From assembly GCA_900540545.1 (NCBI GenBank), contig UQGJ01000005.1, forward strand, positions 62,001-126,000: a stretch of DNA of 64,000 bases, in the 5' to 3' direction. The first letter of the stretch is position 1. Every line of letters starts with the position of its first letter. The stretch comes from an uncultured Eubacteriales bacterium. GTDB lineage: Bacteria; Bacillota; Clostridia; Oscillospirales; Oscillospiraceae. Position numbers and translations under genes: made by a program. Below, piece after piece: positions 34,535 through 43,168 of the stretch. The notes under the pieces are model-generated. The model did not search any database. It was not told where the DNA came from and saw only the letters and a program-made list of their open reading frames with translations.

Positions 34535-35851
34535 TTAAGATACATCCCGCTGGTTCCGCAGACCGCCGTTTTCCGCCCGGAGGGCGGCGGCGCCCAGGCG
34601 GGGCCGGGCAGGGCGCTCCGGGTCCCGGGTCAGCTCCGGCTGGGCCCGGTCGGACACGCAGCCGGGGGTGATGACCACCCTGGCGATGTCGGGCTGGTCG
34701 GGCACGTCGAACATGACCTTCATCATCACGTCCTCCAGCACGGCCCGCAGGCCCCGGGCGCCGATGCCGCGCTCGATGGCCTTTTCCGCCGCGGCCTCCA
34801 GGGCCGCCGGCTGGAACTCCAGCTCCACGTTGTCGTACTCCAGCAGCTTTTCGTACTGCTTCACCAGGGCGTTTTTCGGCTCGGTGAGGATGCGCACCAG
34901 CTGTTCCTTGTTCAGGGCCTGGAGGGAGGTGATAACGGGCAGACGGCCCACCAGCTCGGGGATGATGCCGAATTTCAGCAGGTCGTGGGGCTGTATCTCC
35001 CGAAGGACGGCGGAGGTGTCCTTCTCCTTCTTGCTCTGTATCTCGGCGCCGAAGCCAATGGACTTCTTGTCCAGCCGCTGCTCGATGATTTTCTCGATGC
35101 CGTCGAAGGCGCCGCCGCAGATGAAGAGGATGTTCTTGGTGTCGATCTGGATGAACTCCTGGTGGGGGTGCTTCCGGCCGCCCTGGGGCGGCACGTTGGC
35201 CACGGTGCCCTCCAAGATTTTCAGCAGGGCCTGCTGGACGCCCTCGCCGGACACGTCCCGGGTGATGGAGGTGTTCTCGCTTTTCCGGGCGATCTTGTCG
35301 ATCTCGTCCACGTAGATGATGCCCCGCTGGGCCAGCTCGATGTCGTAGTCGGCGGCCTGGACCAGACGCAGCAGGATGTTCTCCACGTCGTCGCCCACGT
35401 AGCCCGCCTCGGTGAGGGTGGTGGCGTCGGCGATGGCGAAGGGGACCTTCAGGATGCGGGCCAGGGTTTGGGCGAAGAGGGTCTTGCCGGAGCCGGTGGG
35501 GCCCATGAGCAGGATGTTGCTCTTCTGGAGCTCCACGTCGTCCCCGCCGCCGAAGTAGATGCGCTTGTAGTGGTTGTACACGGCCACGGAGAGGGCCACC
35601 TTGGCCTCGTCCTGCCCGATGATATACTGGTCCAGCACGTCCCGGATCTCCCGGGGCGTGGGGATGACGTCGGGAATATCGGGGAGGTTCTCCTCCACGT
35701 CGGTCCCGGCGTCATCCAGGATGCTCATGCACAGCTGGACGCACTCGTTGCAGATATAGGCCCCCGGACCCGCGATGATGCGGTTGACCTGCTCCTGGTG
35801 CTTGCCGCAGAAGGAACAGCGGACCGGGCGCTTCTCGTCGTTTTTAGGCAT
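34535..35851 (-). CDS. clpX: ATP-dependent Clp protease ATPase subunit ClpX
   Basis: This 438-residue AAA+ unfoldase feeds ClpP. The N-terminal zinc domain has [11 protein letters not shown] and CNECVQLC, followed by Walker A GPTGSGKT, Walker [12 protein letters not shown] and the IGF loop as SIGFGAEIQ, which docks on ClpP. The C-terminal 35 residues after VVITPGCV are a low-complexity Arg/Ala/Pro-rich tail. The ATG at 35851 (MPKNDEKR) has GAGGTGG upstream; a GTG nine bases earlier is an alternative. It follows clpP by 61 nt with a hairpin between. Confidence 0.95.
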   Translation of the reverse strand: MPKNDEKRPVRCSFCGKHQEQVNRIIAGPGAYICNECVQLCMSILDDAGTDVEENLPDIPDVIPTPREIRDVLDQYIIGQDEAKVALSVAVYNHYKRIYFGGGDDVELQKSNILLMGPTGSGKTLFAQTLARILKVPFAIADATTLTEAGYVGDDVENILLRLVQAADYDIELAQRGIIYVDEIDKIARKSENTSITRDVSGEGVQQALLKILEGTVANVPPQGGRKHPHQEFIQIDTKNILFICGGAFDGIEKIIEQRLDKKSIGFGAEIQSKKEKDTSAVLREIQPHDLLKFGIIPELVGRLPVITSLQALNKEQLVRILTEPKNALVKQYEKLLEYDNVELEFQPAALEAAAEKAIERGIGARGLRAVLEDVMMKVMFDVPDQPDIARVVITPGCVSDRAQPELTRDPERPARPRLGAAALRAENGGLRNQRDVS

Positions 35852-35875
35852 GGGTTCCACCTCACAATCTGGAAA

Positions 35876-35902
35876 AGAGCGGGGGCCATAAGCCCCCGCT
35901 CT
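35876..35902 (-). terminator. Terminator-like hairpin between clpP and clpX
   Basis: A perfect 11-bp stem (AGAGCGGGGGC/GCCCCCGCTCT, loop of five) followed by TTTTCC on the minus strand, about 10 nt before the clpX ribosome site. It may cut clpX relative to clpP transcript levels. Confidence 0.7.
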
Positions 35903-35912
35903 CCTGGGGTTT

Positions 35913-36503
35913 TTAGCGGTGCGCGATGATCTTATCCACCAGGCCGAAGTCCAGCGCCTCCTGGGCCGAGAGGAAGTTGTCGCGCTCGGTGGCGGCGGCC
36001 ACCTCTTCCACGCTGCGGCCGCAGTTCTCCGCCATGATGCGGTTCATCTTCTCCCGGGTCTTCAGAATCCACTCGGCGTGGATCTTGATGTCGCTGGCCT
36101 GTCCCTGGGCGCCGCCGGAGGGCTGATGGATCATGATCTCGGCGTTGGGCAGGGCCAGACGCTTGCCCTTGGTGCCGGAGGACAGCAGGAACGCGCCCAT
36201 GCTGGCGGCCATGCCGATGCAGATGGTGGACACGTCGCACTTGATATACTGCATCGTGTCGTAGATGGCCATGCCGTCGGTGATGACGCCGCCGGGGCTG
36301 TTGATGTAGAACTGGATCTCCTTGTCCGGGTCCTGGGCCTCCAGATAGAGCATCTGGGCCACCACAAGGCTGGCGGTGGTGGGGTTCACGTCCTCGCCCA
36401 GGAAGATGATGCGGTCGTTGAGCAGGCGGGAGAAGATGTCATAGGAGCGCTCGCCCCGGTTGGTCTGCTCTACGACATAGGGTACTAAGCTGGATTGGAT
36501 CAT
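35913..36503 (-). CDS. clpP: ATP-dependent Clp protease proteolytic subunit
   Basis: This 196-residue serine peptidase forms the ClpXP barrel. The catalytic Ser is in [11 protein letters not shown] (near residue 99), His in MIHQPSGG (near 124) and Asp near residue 173. FYINSPGG is the substrate-binding strand. Order tig-clpP-clpX-lon is common in Firmicutes. The start [14 protein letters not shown] is the family opening. Confidence 0.97.
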   Translation of the reverse strand: MIQSSLVPYVVEQTNRGERSYDIFSRLLNDRIIFLGEDVNPTTASLVVAQMLYLEAQDPDKEIQFYINSPGGVITDGMAIYDTMQYIKCDVSTICIGMAASMGAFLLSSGTKGKRLALPNAEIMIHQPSGGAQGQASDIKIHAEWILKTREKMNRIMAENCGRSVEEVAAATERDNFLSAQEALDFGLVDKIIAHR

Positions 36504-36589
36504 AGCGGTAAAATCTCCTTTTTCATTGACACACAGTCATGCGTTGAAAGTATGCCCGTCAGGAGGAAGGTTATTCCTGTTGGCGGTAT

Positions 36590-38050
36590 TTATTCCTCGG
36601 TCTTGGGGGCGGCCTTCTTCTTGGCGGGGGCCTTCTTCTTGGGGGCCTCGGGGGCCACCTCGCCGGCGGTCTCGGCGTCGGCCTTCTTGGCGGTCTTTTT
36701 CGCCGCGGGCTTCTTGGCGGGCTTCTCCGCCTCGTCCTCGGTCTTGGCGGCGGACTTCTTGGCCGCGGCCTTCTTGGGCTTTTCTGCCTTGGCGTTGTCC
36801 TTCACCAACTGGAGGGCCTTCCGGCGGGTCAGAGTGTGCTTGACCTCCTCCACGGGGGCGGCGGCCTTCACCTGCTCCAGCTCCATGCCGTACTGCTCGG
36901 CCAGGGACTGGAACTCGGCGTCCAGCTCCTCGTCGGTAATCTCAAACTTCTCGGCGTCGGCCACGGCGTCCAGGGCCATCTCGTACTTGATCTGGTGGCT
37001 GGCGGCCTCGGCGGCCTGCAGCTTCATGCCCTCAATGGTCTGGCCGGTCATCTGCAGGTACTGCTGGAAGGGCATGCCCTGGCGCTCGAAGCGCTCGGCG
37101 TACTCCCGCAGGATCTGCTCGGCCCGGTAGTCCACCATGGCGTCGGGCAGCTCCACTTCCAGCTCGGCGATGAGGGAGTCCATGACGGAGTCCTCGAAGG
37201 CGTGCTCAGCGGAGTGCTCTTTCCGCTCCTTGAGCTTGTCGCCCAAGTCCTTCTTGAACGCGTCCAGGGTGTCGAACTCGGACACATCCTTGGCGAACTC
37301 GTCGTCCAGGGTGGGGGCCTGGGGCTCCTTCACCTCGTGGACCTTGATCTTGAACACGGCGGCCTTGCCGGCCAGCTCGGGGCTGTAATCCTCGGGGAAG
37401 GTCACGTCGATGTCCTTCTCCTCGCCGGACTTCACGCCCACCAGGGCGTCCTCGAAGCCGGGGATGAAGGAGTTGGAACCCAGCTCCAGGGCGTGGTTCT
37501 CGGCCTTGCCGCCCTCGAAGGCCACGCCGTCCACAAAGCCCTCGAAGTCGATGACCACGGTGTCGCCCTTCTTGGCCTTCCGCTTCACGTCCACCAGACG
37601 GGTGGCGCGCTGGACGAAGGGCTTGAGCTCATTCTCGATGTCGGCGTCGGTGACGGTCACGTCCTCCTTCACGGCGGACAGGCCCTTGTAGTTCTTGATC
37701 TTGCACTCGGGCTTCAGGGTCACCAGGGCCTTGAAGGTAAAGCCCTGCTTGCCCACCTCCACGATCTCCACCTGGGGGTAGGCCACGGGGTCCAGGCCCT
37801 CCTGCTCGACGGCCTGGCTGTATGCGGTCGGATAGAGCTCGTCGATGGCGTCCTCGTAAAACACACTGGCGCCATACATGCCCTCGATGATCTTGCGGGG
37901 GGCGTGACCCTTCCGGAAACCGGGGACCATGATGCTGCCGCGGTTCTTGCGATAGACCTTGTCCAGGGCGGCCTCAAATTCCTCGGCGCCGACCTCGATG
38001 ACCAGCTCGATGGCGCTGTTCTCTTTGTTCTCTTTACTCTTGACGTTCAT
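36590..38050 (-). CDS. tig: Trigger factor with a long Lys/Ala-rich C-terminal tail
   Basis: This ribosome-associated chaperone and prolyl isomerase has an N-terminal ribosome-binding domain with the signature GFRKGHAPRKII (residues near 44), a PPIase domain (KKGDTVVIDFEGFVDGVAFEGG, SFIPGFEDALVG) and a helical chaperone domain. Total length is 486 residues, while most trigger factors have about 430. The extra 67 residues (about 420-486) are almost only Lys, Ala, Pro and Glu in KKAAAKK- and KKPAAKK-type blocks, like histone H1 tails. AGGAGG lies 10 nt before the ATG. Confidence 0.95.
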   Translation of the reverse strand: MNVKSKENKENSAIELVIEVGAEEFEAALDKVYRKNRGSIMVPGFRKGHAPRKIIEGMYGASVFYEDAIDELYPTAYSQAVEQEGLDPVAYPQVEIVEVGKQGFTFKALVTLKPECKIKNYKGLSAVKEDVTVTDADIENELKPFVQRATRLVDVKRKAKKGDTVVIDFEGFVDGVAFEGGKAENHALELGSNSFIPGFEDALVGVKSGEEKDIDVTFPEDYSPELAGKAAVFKIKVHEVKEPQAPTLDDEFAKDVSEFDTLDAFKKDLGDKLKERKEHSAEHAFEDSVMDSLIAELEVELPDAMVDYRAEQILREYAERFERQGMPFQQYLQMTGQTIEGMKLQAAEAASHQIKYEMALDAVADAEKFEITDEELDAEFQSLAEQYGMELEQVKAAAPVEEVKHTLTRRKALQLVKDNAKAEKPKKAAAKKSAAKTEDEAEKPAKKPAAKKTAKKADAETAGEVAPEAPKKKAPAKKKAAPKTEE

Positions 38051-38120
38051 CTACTTACTTCCTCCTGATGTGTACTTGTTGCCGGGGGCTGAATCAGAAT
38101 CCTACCTATACTACCAGATA

Positions 38121-38148
38121 ATTATGAACTTTTCCACTGTTTTTTCAA
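38121..38148 (-). promoter_or_regulatory. Likely promoter of the tig-clpP-clpX-lon operon
   Basis: On the minus strand TTGAAA (38143-38148), 16 nt and CATAAT (38121-38126) precede tig by about 70 nt, in an AT-rich gap. No CIRCE or CtsR box was recognised. Confidence 0.5.
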
Positions 38149-38160
38149 AAAAATTGAAAC

Positions 38161-38847
38161 TCATGGCAAAACCAGCCGGGGCACGAAGCGGAGGTAGTCG
38201 GCGGAGACCAGGTGATACTCCACCTCTCCCCGCTTTCCCTCCACCGCCAGACGGTGGCTCCCGCCGTGGAGATGGCCGTAATAGCACTGCTTCACGCCGT
38301 ACTGCTCCATAAGGGCGATGATCTCCGGGCAGGCGTACCCCTCGTAGAGGGGCGGATAGTGGAGGAAGCAGAGTTTTTCCCGCTCCCCCGCCGCCTTCAG
38401 GGACGCCTCCAGGCGGATCAGCTCCCGGTTGAACACCTTCTCGTTGTGGCCCTCCTGGTCCTCCTCGTAGAACCAGCCCCGGGTGCCGCACAGGGCCACG
38501 TCGCCGTAAAGGTGGCAGTTATTGTGGAGTATCTCTAGGGTGGTGAAGCCGTGGTCGGTGAAGAAGCGGTTCATCTTGGCCGCCGTGGTCCACCAGTAGT
38601 CGTGGTTGCCCTTGAGCAGCAGCTTCCGCCCCGGCAGGGCGTCCAGAAAGGCGAAGTCCCGCTCCGCCTGCTCCAGGCTCATGCCCCAAGACAGGTCCCC
38701 GCACAGGACCACCGTGTCCTCCGGCTTGACGATACCGAAGCCCGCCGACAGCTTCTCCACATAGCCCTCCCAGGCCCCGCCGAACACGTCCATGGGCTTG
38801 TTGCTCCCCAGGGACAGATGGGGGTCTCCAATTGCGAACAGGGCCAT
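38161..38847 (-). CDS. Calcineurin-like metallophosphatase
   Basis: This 228-residue protein has the metallophosphoesterase motifs in order: GDPHLSL (DxH near residue 7), CGDLSWG (GD), LKGNHDYWW (GNHD), HYPP and YYGHLHGGSH. This YkuE/serine-threonine-like subgroup has no assigned substrate. It directly follows the unknown 312-residue gene with no gap (TGAATG), so the two are probably co-expressed. Confidence 0.9.
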   Translation of the reverse strand: MALFAIGDPHLSLGSNKPMDVFGGAWEGYVEKLSAGFGIVKPEDTVVLCGDLSWGMSLEQAERDFAFLDALPGRKLLLKGNHDYWWTTAAKMNRFFTDHGFTTLEILHNNCHLYGDVALCGTRGWFYEEDQEGHNEKVFNRELIRLEASLKAAGEREKLCFLHYPPLYEGYACPEIIALMEQYGVKQCYYGHLHGGSHRLAVEGKRGEVEYHLVSADYLRFVPRLVLP

Positions 38848-39786
38848 TCACTCACCTCGCTGCGTGCCATATTTTTTGGGCATCTTGTCCTTGCCAAGCT
38901 GCCACAGGTATTGGTCGATTTCCTTCAAGGAATACCGCTCCAGGCCGTAAAAGGCCCGAAATTGCAGCAGCACCGCCTGGAACGCGGGGTAATCCCGCAG
39001 CTCGTCGGTCCGAAACTGGGCGAAGCCGTCCGCGTCACGAAAGTGCCGGAGCAGCGCGTCCACGTAGCTGTCGTAGATGGGATAGTCCAGGGGGCGGTGG
39101 TGGCTGCAGTATTTGGTGGCAAAGGAGTAGAACCGCTTTTTCCCGCCGTCGGGGAAGGTCACCTCGGCCAGCTCGTTGACCAGGGACAGGTCCCCCGTTT
39201 CCAGGCGGCGGTCCACGTCCAGGGCCACGATATGCCGCGCCACCGCCACGGGCGCGAAGATATTCGTGCTGTAAAAGTCGTTGAGGGCGGAGACCTTGAT
39301 GAGCACGTCGTCCAGGTCGGTGTTCCGGGGATAGGTCTGGAAAAACAGCTTGTCCAACGCCCGCTCCTGGGCGGCGGAGGTCTCCAGCCGGTCCCAGCGG
39401 GCCAGATAGTCCTCCACCTGGGCGGTGTCCGGGCGTGGGATGTCCCGCGCCGCTTTTCTGCGGGGCGGAGCAGCCGTTTCCTCCGGCGCCGCCCCCGACT
39501 CCCGCCAGCGGCGGCACTCCAACAGCAGGCGCAGGGCCCGGAGATAGATGGAGGCGTCCCCCTCGGGCGACTTTCTCCCCTTCCCGGCCAGATGGTCCGT
39601 CAGCTTGACCCGGCAGGACTCCAGGTCCTCCCCGCCCGCCAGAACGGCGTCGAAGTCCACGCCCACCTCCGGGTGGCGCTGGAGGTAAAATGCGTCGCTG
39701 CAAATGATATCATGGTGGCTCAAATGGCCGTAATAGTGGGCCAGAAACAGCCGGAAATCGGACCGCAGGGCCCCATAGGCGTCCAT
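38848..39786 (-). CDS. Conserved hypothetical protein, 312 residues
   Basis: I do not recognise a named family. The N-terminal half (1-110) is mixed helical with YGHLSHHDIICSDAFY; a Pro/Arg-rich linker (about 110-130) joins it to a C-terminal half with FYSTNIFAPVAVARHI and RFYSFATKYCSHHRP followed by YPIYDSYVDALL. The last two motifs recall helical DNA-binding or glycosylase-like proteins whose seed reads as K(Y/F)CSFHNP..YPIYD; that link is weak. The start overlaps the thrC stop by one base and the end abuts the metallophosphatase. No membrane segment or signal peptide is seen. Confidence 0.75.
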   Translation of the reverse strand: MDAYGALRSDFRLFLAHYYGHLSHHDIICSDAFYLQRHPEVGVDFDAVLAGGEDLESCRVKLTDHLAGKGRKSPEGDASIYLRALRLLLECRRWRESGAAPEETAAPPRRKAARDIPRPDTAQVEDYLARWDRLETSAAQERALDKLFFQTYPRNTDLDDVLIKVSALNDFYSTNIFAPVAVARHIVALDVDRRLETGDLSLVNELAEVTFPDGGKKRFYSFATKYCSHHRPLDYPIYDSYVDALLRHFRDADGFAQFRTDELRDYPAFQAVLLQFRAFYGLERYSLKEIDQYLWQLGKDKMPKKYGTQRGE

Positions 39787-41273
39787 TACCGCAGCATCTC
39801 CAGCACCCGGTCGGCCATCTGCTCCTTGGTGGTCCCCTGGGTAAAGCGGACGGGCTTGCCCTTCAGGGCGGCCAGGGGGGCGGGGGCGGGGATGCCGGTG
39901 GTCTGGGAGAGCTGGTCGATGAGGCCGGTGCCGTCAGCCAGCTCAGTGACGCCCAGGGCCCCCAGGACGCTGTCGCAGAACTTGAAGGGGCTGGCGGTGG
40001 AGACTACCACGGTGGGGGTCTGGTCCCCGGTCTCGGCCCGGTACTGCTCCAGCACGTGGAAGGCCACGGCGGTGTGGGTGTCGATAAGGTATCCCTTCTC
40101 CTTCCACATCTTCCCGATCATGGCCTGGGTGGCGGCGTCGTCGCAGCAGCCGGCGGCAAAGTGCCTGGACAGCTTCTGCTTGATGTCGTCGGAGACCTCG
40201 TACCGGCCCCCGGCGGCCAGGGCGTCCATATAGGACTTCACCAGGGCGTCATCCCTGCCGGAGAACTCGAAGAGCATCCGCTCCAGGTTACTGGAGATCA
40301 GGATGTCCATGGAGGGGGACATGGTGGCGTAGAAGGTGCGGTTGCGGTCGTAGACGCCGGTGGTCAAAAAGTCGGTGAGGACGTTATTCCGGTTGGAGGC
40401 GCAAATCAGCTTGTGGATGGGCACGCCCATCTGACCGGCATAGTAGGCCGAGAGGATGTTGCCGAAGTTGCCGGTGGGGACGCAGAAGTTCACCGGCTCC
40501 CCCTTCTGGACCTTGCCGTCCCGCAGCAGGTCGCAGTAGGCGGAGACATAGTAGACCACCTGGGGCAGGATGCGGCCCCAGTTGATGGAGTTGGCAGAGG
40601 AGAAGAAATAGCCCCGGTCGGCCAGGGTGCGGCGGAGGGCCTCGTCGGAGAAGAGCCGCTTCACGCCGGTCTGGGCGTCGTCGAAGTTGCCCGCCACGGA
40701 GCAGACCCCCACGTTGCCGCCCTCCTGGGTCTGCATCTGCAGCTTCTGCACGTCGGAGACGCCGCCGTCGGGGTAAAAGACCAAGATGCGGGTCTTGTCC
40801 ACGTCCTTGAAGCCCTCCAGAGCCGCCTTGCCGGTGTCGCCGGAGGTGGCCACCAGGATGCAGACGGTCTTTTCCTCCTGGTTCTTCACCAGGGAGGCGG
40901 AGAGCAGGTGGGGCAGCATCTGCAGGGCCATGTCCTTGAAGGCGCAGGTGGGACCGTGCCACAGCTCCAGGCAGTGGGTATTCTCGTCCACCGGGCGGAC
41001 GGGGGCCACTGCTTTCACATCAAACTTGTCGGGACCGTAGGCGCTGGCGGCAAAGGAGGACAGCTCGGAGGCGGAAAAGTCCTCCAGAAAGGCCCCCATC
41101 ACATAGACAGCCCGCTGCTGATAGGACATGTCCATCAGCGTGTCCAGCCCGTTTTGGGACAGCTTAGGCAGGACCTCGGGGGTCAGCAGGCCGCCGTCGG
41201 GGGCCAGTCCCTGCTCAATGGCCTGGGCCGCGCTGTACTTCTGTTCCTGATTCCTCGTACTCAAATACTGCAT
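39786..41273 (-). CDS. thrC: Threonine synthase
   Basis: This 495-residue PLP enzyme converts O-phosphohomoserine to threonine. It belongs to the long (yeast/E. coli-like) subgroup: MQYLSTRNQEQKYSAAQAI opening, PLP lysine in GPTCAFKDMALQ (near residue 112) and VATSGDTGKAAL. No homoserine genes are adjacent. The ATG overlaps the dipeptidase stop by 13 bases. Confidence 0.96.
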   Translation of the reverse strand: MQYLSTRNQEQKYSAAQAIEQGLAPDGGLLTPEVLPKLSQNGLDTLMDMSYQQRAVYVMGAFLEDFSASELSSFAASAYGPDKFDVKAVAPVRPVDENTHCLELWHGPTCAFKDMALQMLPHLLSASLVKNQEEKTVCILVATSGDTGKAALEGFKDVDKTRILVFYPDGGVSDVQKLQMQTQEGGNVGVCSVAGNFDDAQTGVKRLFSDEALRRTLADRGYFFSSANSINWGRILPQVVYYVSAYCDLLRDGKVQKGEPVNFCVPTGNFGNILSAYYAGQMGVPIHKLICASNRNNVLTDFLTTGVYDRNRTFYATMSPSMDILISSNLERMLFEFSGRDDALVKSYMDALAAGGRYEVSDDIKQKLSRHFAAGCCDDAATQAMIGKMWKEKGYLIDTHTAVAFHVLEQYRAETGDQTPTVVVSTASPFKFCDSVLGALGVTELADGTGLIDQLSQTTGIPAPAPLAALKGKPVRFTQGTTKEQMADRVLEMLR

Positions 41274-42199
41274 ACTTCACTCACTACCCTCATTAAATTG
41301 GTGCAGAACACGCCGCGCACCAGCGTTTCGCTATAATTGCGGCGCAGTAACGCCTCGTAAAGCCGGTCCAGGTCCTGGATGCCGTCCATGCCCCTGGGCA
41401 GCGCCGTACAGCCGTCCCAGTCGCCGCCCAGGGCCACGTTCTCCTCGCCGCCGAGGGACAAAAAGTGTTCCAAATGGGACACAATATCGTCCAACCCTGG
41501 ATGCTCCCCCAGAAAACCGGCGTACATGTTCAAACCGGCCACACCGTGATGCTTTATTATCGCAGTAAATTGCTCGTCGGTCAAGTTCCTAGGATCAAAA
41601 AAGACGGCTCTGGAGTTGGAATGGGTGGCGATGAAGGGGCCCTTGGTCTCCTCCACCACGTCCCAGAAGCCGGGGTCGGACAGGTGGGACACGTCCACCA
41701 GCATCCCCAGCCGGTCCATCTCCCGGACAAAGGCCCTTCCCTGCTGGCTCAGTCCACGGTCCGGCTCCTCCACGTTGGTGCCGGAGAGGACGTTGGCGTG
41801 GTTCCAGGTGATGTTGACGGCCCGGACGCCCATGGCGTGGGCCTGGCGGAGCTTTTCCGGGTCGCAGTCCATCAGCTCCGCCCCCTCGGCGGAGAGGAAG
41901 GCCGCCGCCTTTCCCGCCGACCAGGCCGCCCGGGCCTCGTCCCCGGTGCGGCAGAAGGCCGCCAGGTCGGCGTTGGCGTCTATCTCCCGCCGGAAGAGGG
42001 CCACCTCCTCCTGAAATACCTCCCAAAGCGCCCGGCCCGGCATGTCCTCCGGCTCCCCAAAGCAGGCGAAGAATTGGGCGTAGTGGCCGAATTTCCGGGT
42101 CCGGGTCAGGTCCAGGTGGCCGGTGCTGACCCGGAATCCGCCGCCCTGCTGGTAACAGCGGAGAATGGTGTCGCAGTGGGCGTCAAAGACTTCTATCAT
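41261..42199 (-). CDS. Membrane dipeptidase-family (M19) metallopeptidase
   Basis: This 312-residue amidohydrolase-fold enzyme has the zinc-binding DAHCDT near residue 6, the bridging Glu in FLSAEGAEL, LVDVSHLSDPGFW and ATHSNSRAV (the His ligands of renal dipeptidase), and GGDWDG. Bacterial members hydrolyse dipeptides including D-amino-acid ones. Alternative ATG at 42211 lies inside yraN; the inner ATG (MIEVFDAHCD) fits better. Confidence 0.9.
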   Translation of the reverse strand: MIEVFDAHCDTILRCYQQGGGFRVSTGHLDLTRTRKFGHYAQFFACFGEPEDMPGRALWEVFQEEVALFRREIDANADLAAFCRTGDEARAAWSAGKAAAFLSAEGAELMDCDPEKLRQAHAMGVRAVNITWNHANVLSGTNVEEPDRGLSQQGRAFVREMDRLGMLVDVSHLSDPGFWDVVEETKGPFIATHSNSRAVFFDPRNLTDEQFTAIIKHHGVAGLNMYAGFLGEHPGLDDIVSHLEHFLSLGGEENVALGGDWDGCTALPRGMDGIQDLDRLYEALLRRNYSETLVRGVFCTNLMRVVSEVCSI

Positions 42200-42200
42200 T

Positions 42201-42569
42201 TCAAAACGCATCCTCGATATAGTTGATTTTCGGCTGTTTCGTGGCCGTGCCCTCCGGAGCGTAGACCTCGGCCACGTCGAAGCGGGGCTGGAGGTCAGTG
42301 GGGTGCTCTGACAGGTACAATTCGGCGGAGGTGCGCAGTTTCCCCTGCTTCCGGGCGTCCACGAAGGCCCGGGCGGGGGCAAAGTCGGCGCTCTTGCGGA
42401 GCTTCACCTCTGTAAAGCAGATATACTGCCCATTTTCTGCAATCAGGTCGATTTCCCCGAACCGGCAGTGCCACCCGGCCGCCAGGAGCCGGTAGCCCTT
42501 CCGCCGCAGGTAGTCGGCCGTCTGGGCCTCTCCCCACCGGCCCAGGAGCTTGGTATCTCCGCCGCTCAT
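42201..42569 (-). CDS. YraN family (UPF0102) nuclease-fold protein
   Basis: This 122-residue protein has the endonuclease-like core GRWGEAQTADYLRRKGYRLL, CRFGEIDLIAENG and FTEVKLRKSADF (Glu-x-Lys). UPF0102 proteins have a Holliday-junction-resolvase-like fold; function is not settled. It overlaps rnhB by four bases, the usual rnhB-yraN arrangement. Confidence 0.92.
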   Translation of the reverse strand: MSGGDTKLLGRWGEAQTADYLRRKGYRLLAAGWHCRFGEIDLIAENGQYICFTEVKLRKSADFAPARAFVDARKQGKLRTSAELYLSEHPTDLQPRFDVAEVYAPEGTATKQPKINYIEDAF

Positions 42570-43168
42570 AGGTTTCTCAAAAAGGTCTTTCGGTGGATGG
42601 GACAGGGGCCGTACTGGCGGAGCAGCTCATAGTGGCGTTTGGTGGGATAGCCCTTGTGGCGCTCAAATTCATATTCCGGGTAGAGCTTTGCCATCTCCTC
42701 CATATAGCGGTCCCGGCTCACCTTGGCCAGGATGGAGGCGGCGGCGATATTGGCGCTGATGCTGTCCCCTTTTACTACGGTCTGATGTGGACAGGAGATT
42801 CCCCTGTCACGGTTGCCGTCAATCAGGGCGAACTCCGCCGCCGGGGCCAGGGCCTGGATGGCCCGGTCCATGGCCAGAAGGCGGGCGTTCAGGATATTGA
42901 TCTGGTCGATGGTCCCGGCGTCCACGGCCTCGATGGCCCAGGCCACGGCCTGTTCCTTGATGAGGTCGAAGAGGACCGCCCGCTTTTTGGGGCTCACCTG
43001 CTTGGAGTCGTTGAGTCCAGGCAACGCCAGCCCGAAGGGCAGGATGACGGCGGCGGCGTAGACCGCCCCGGCTATGGGGCCGGCCCCGGCCTCGTCGGCG
43101 CCGCAAATCAACGCATAGCCCCTGGCGCGGCACTCCCGCTCTACGGTCCAGAGGTCAGACCGCACCAT
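42566..43168 (-). CDS. rnhB: Ribonuclease HII
   Basis: This 200-residue enzyme cuts the RNA strand of RNA-DNA hybrids and single ribonucleotides in DNA. The catalytic carboxylates are in GADEAGAGPIAG (Asp24, Glu25), FALIDGNRD (Asp) and the C-terminal KVSRDRY (Asp). The canonical motif is DEAGRGPL, where Gly-Arg-Gly reads the RNA-DNA junction; here the Arg is Ala. I checked this codon (GCC) directly on the minus strand. It overlaps rbgA by 14 nt. Confidence 0.94.
   Translation of the reverse strand: MVRSDLWTVERECRARGYALICGADEAGAGPIAGAVYAAAVILPFGLALPGLNDSKQVSPKKRAVLFDLIKEQAVAWAIEAVDAGTIDQINILNARLLAMDRAIQALAPAAEFALIDGNRDRGISCPHQTVVKGDSISANIAAASILAKVSRDRYMEEMAKLYPEYEFERHKGYPTKRHYELLRQYGPCPIHRKTFLRNL

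Noticed and set aside
33278..35929. An 880-codon open frame on the plus strand across lon and clpX
   Set aside because: Antisense shadow of lon and clpX, which are unmistakable; it has no motif or ribosome site.
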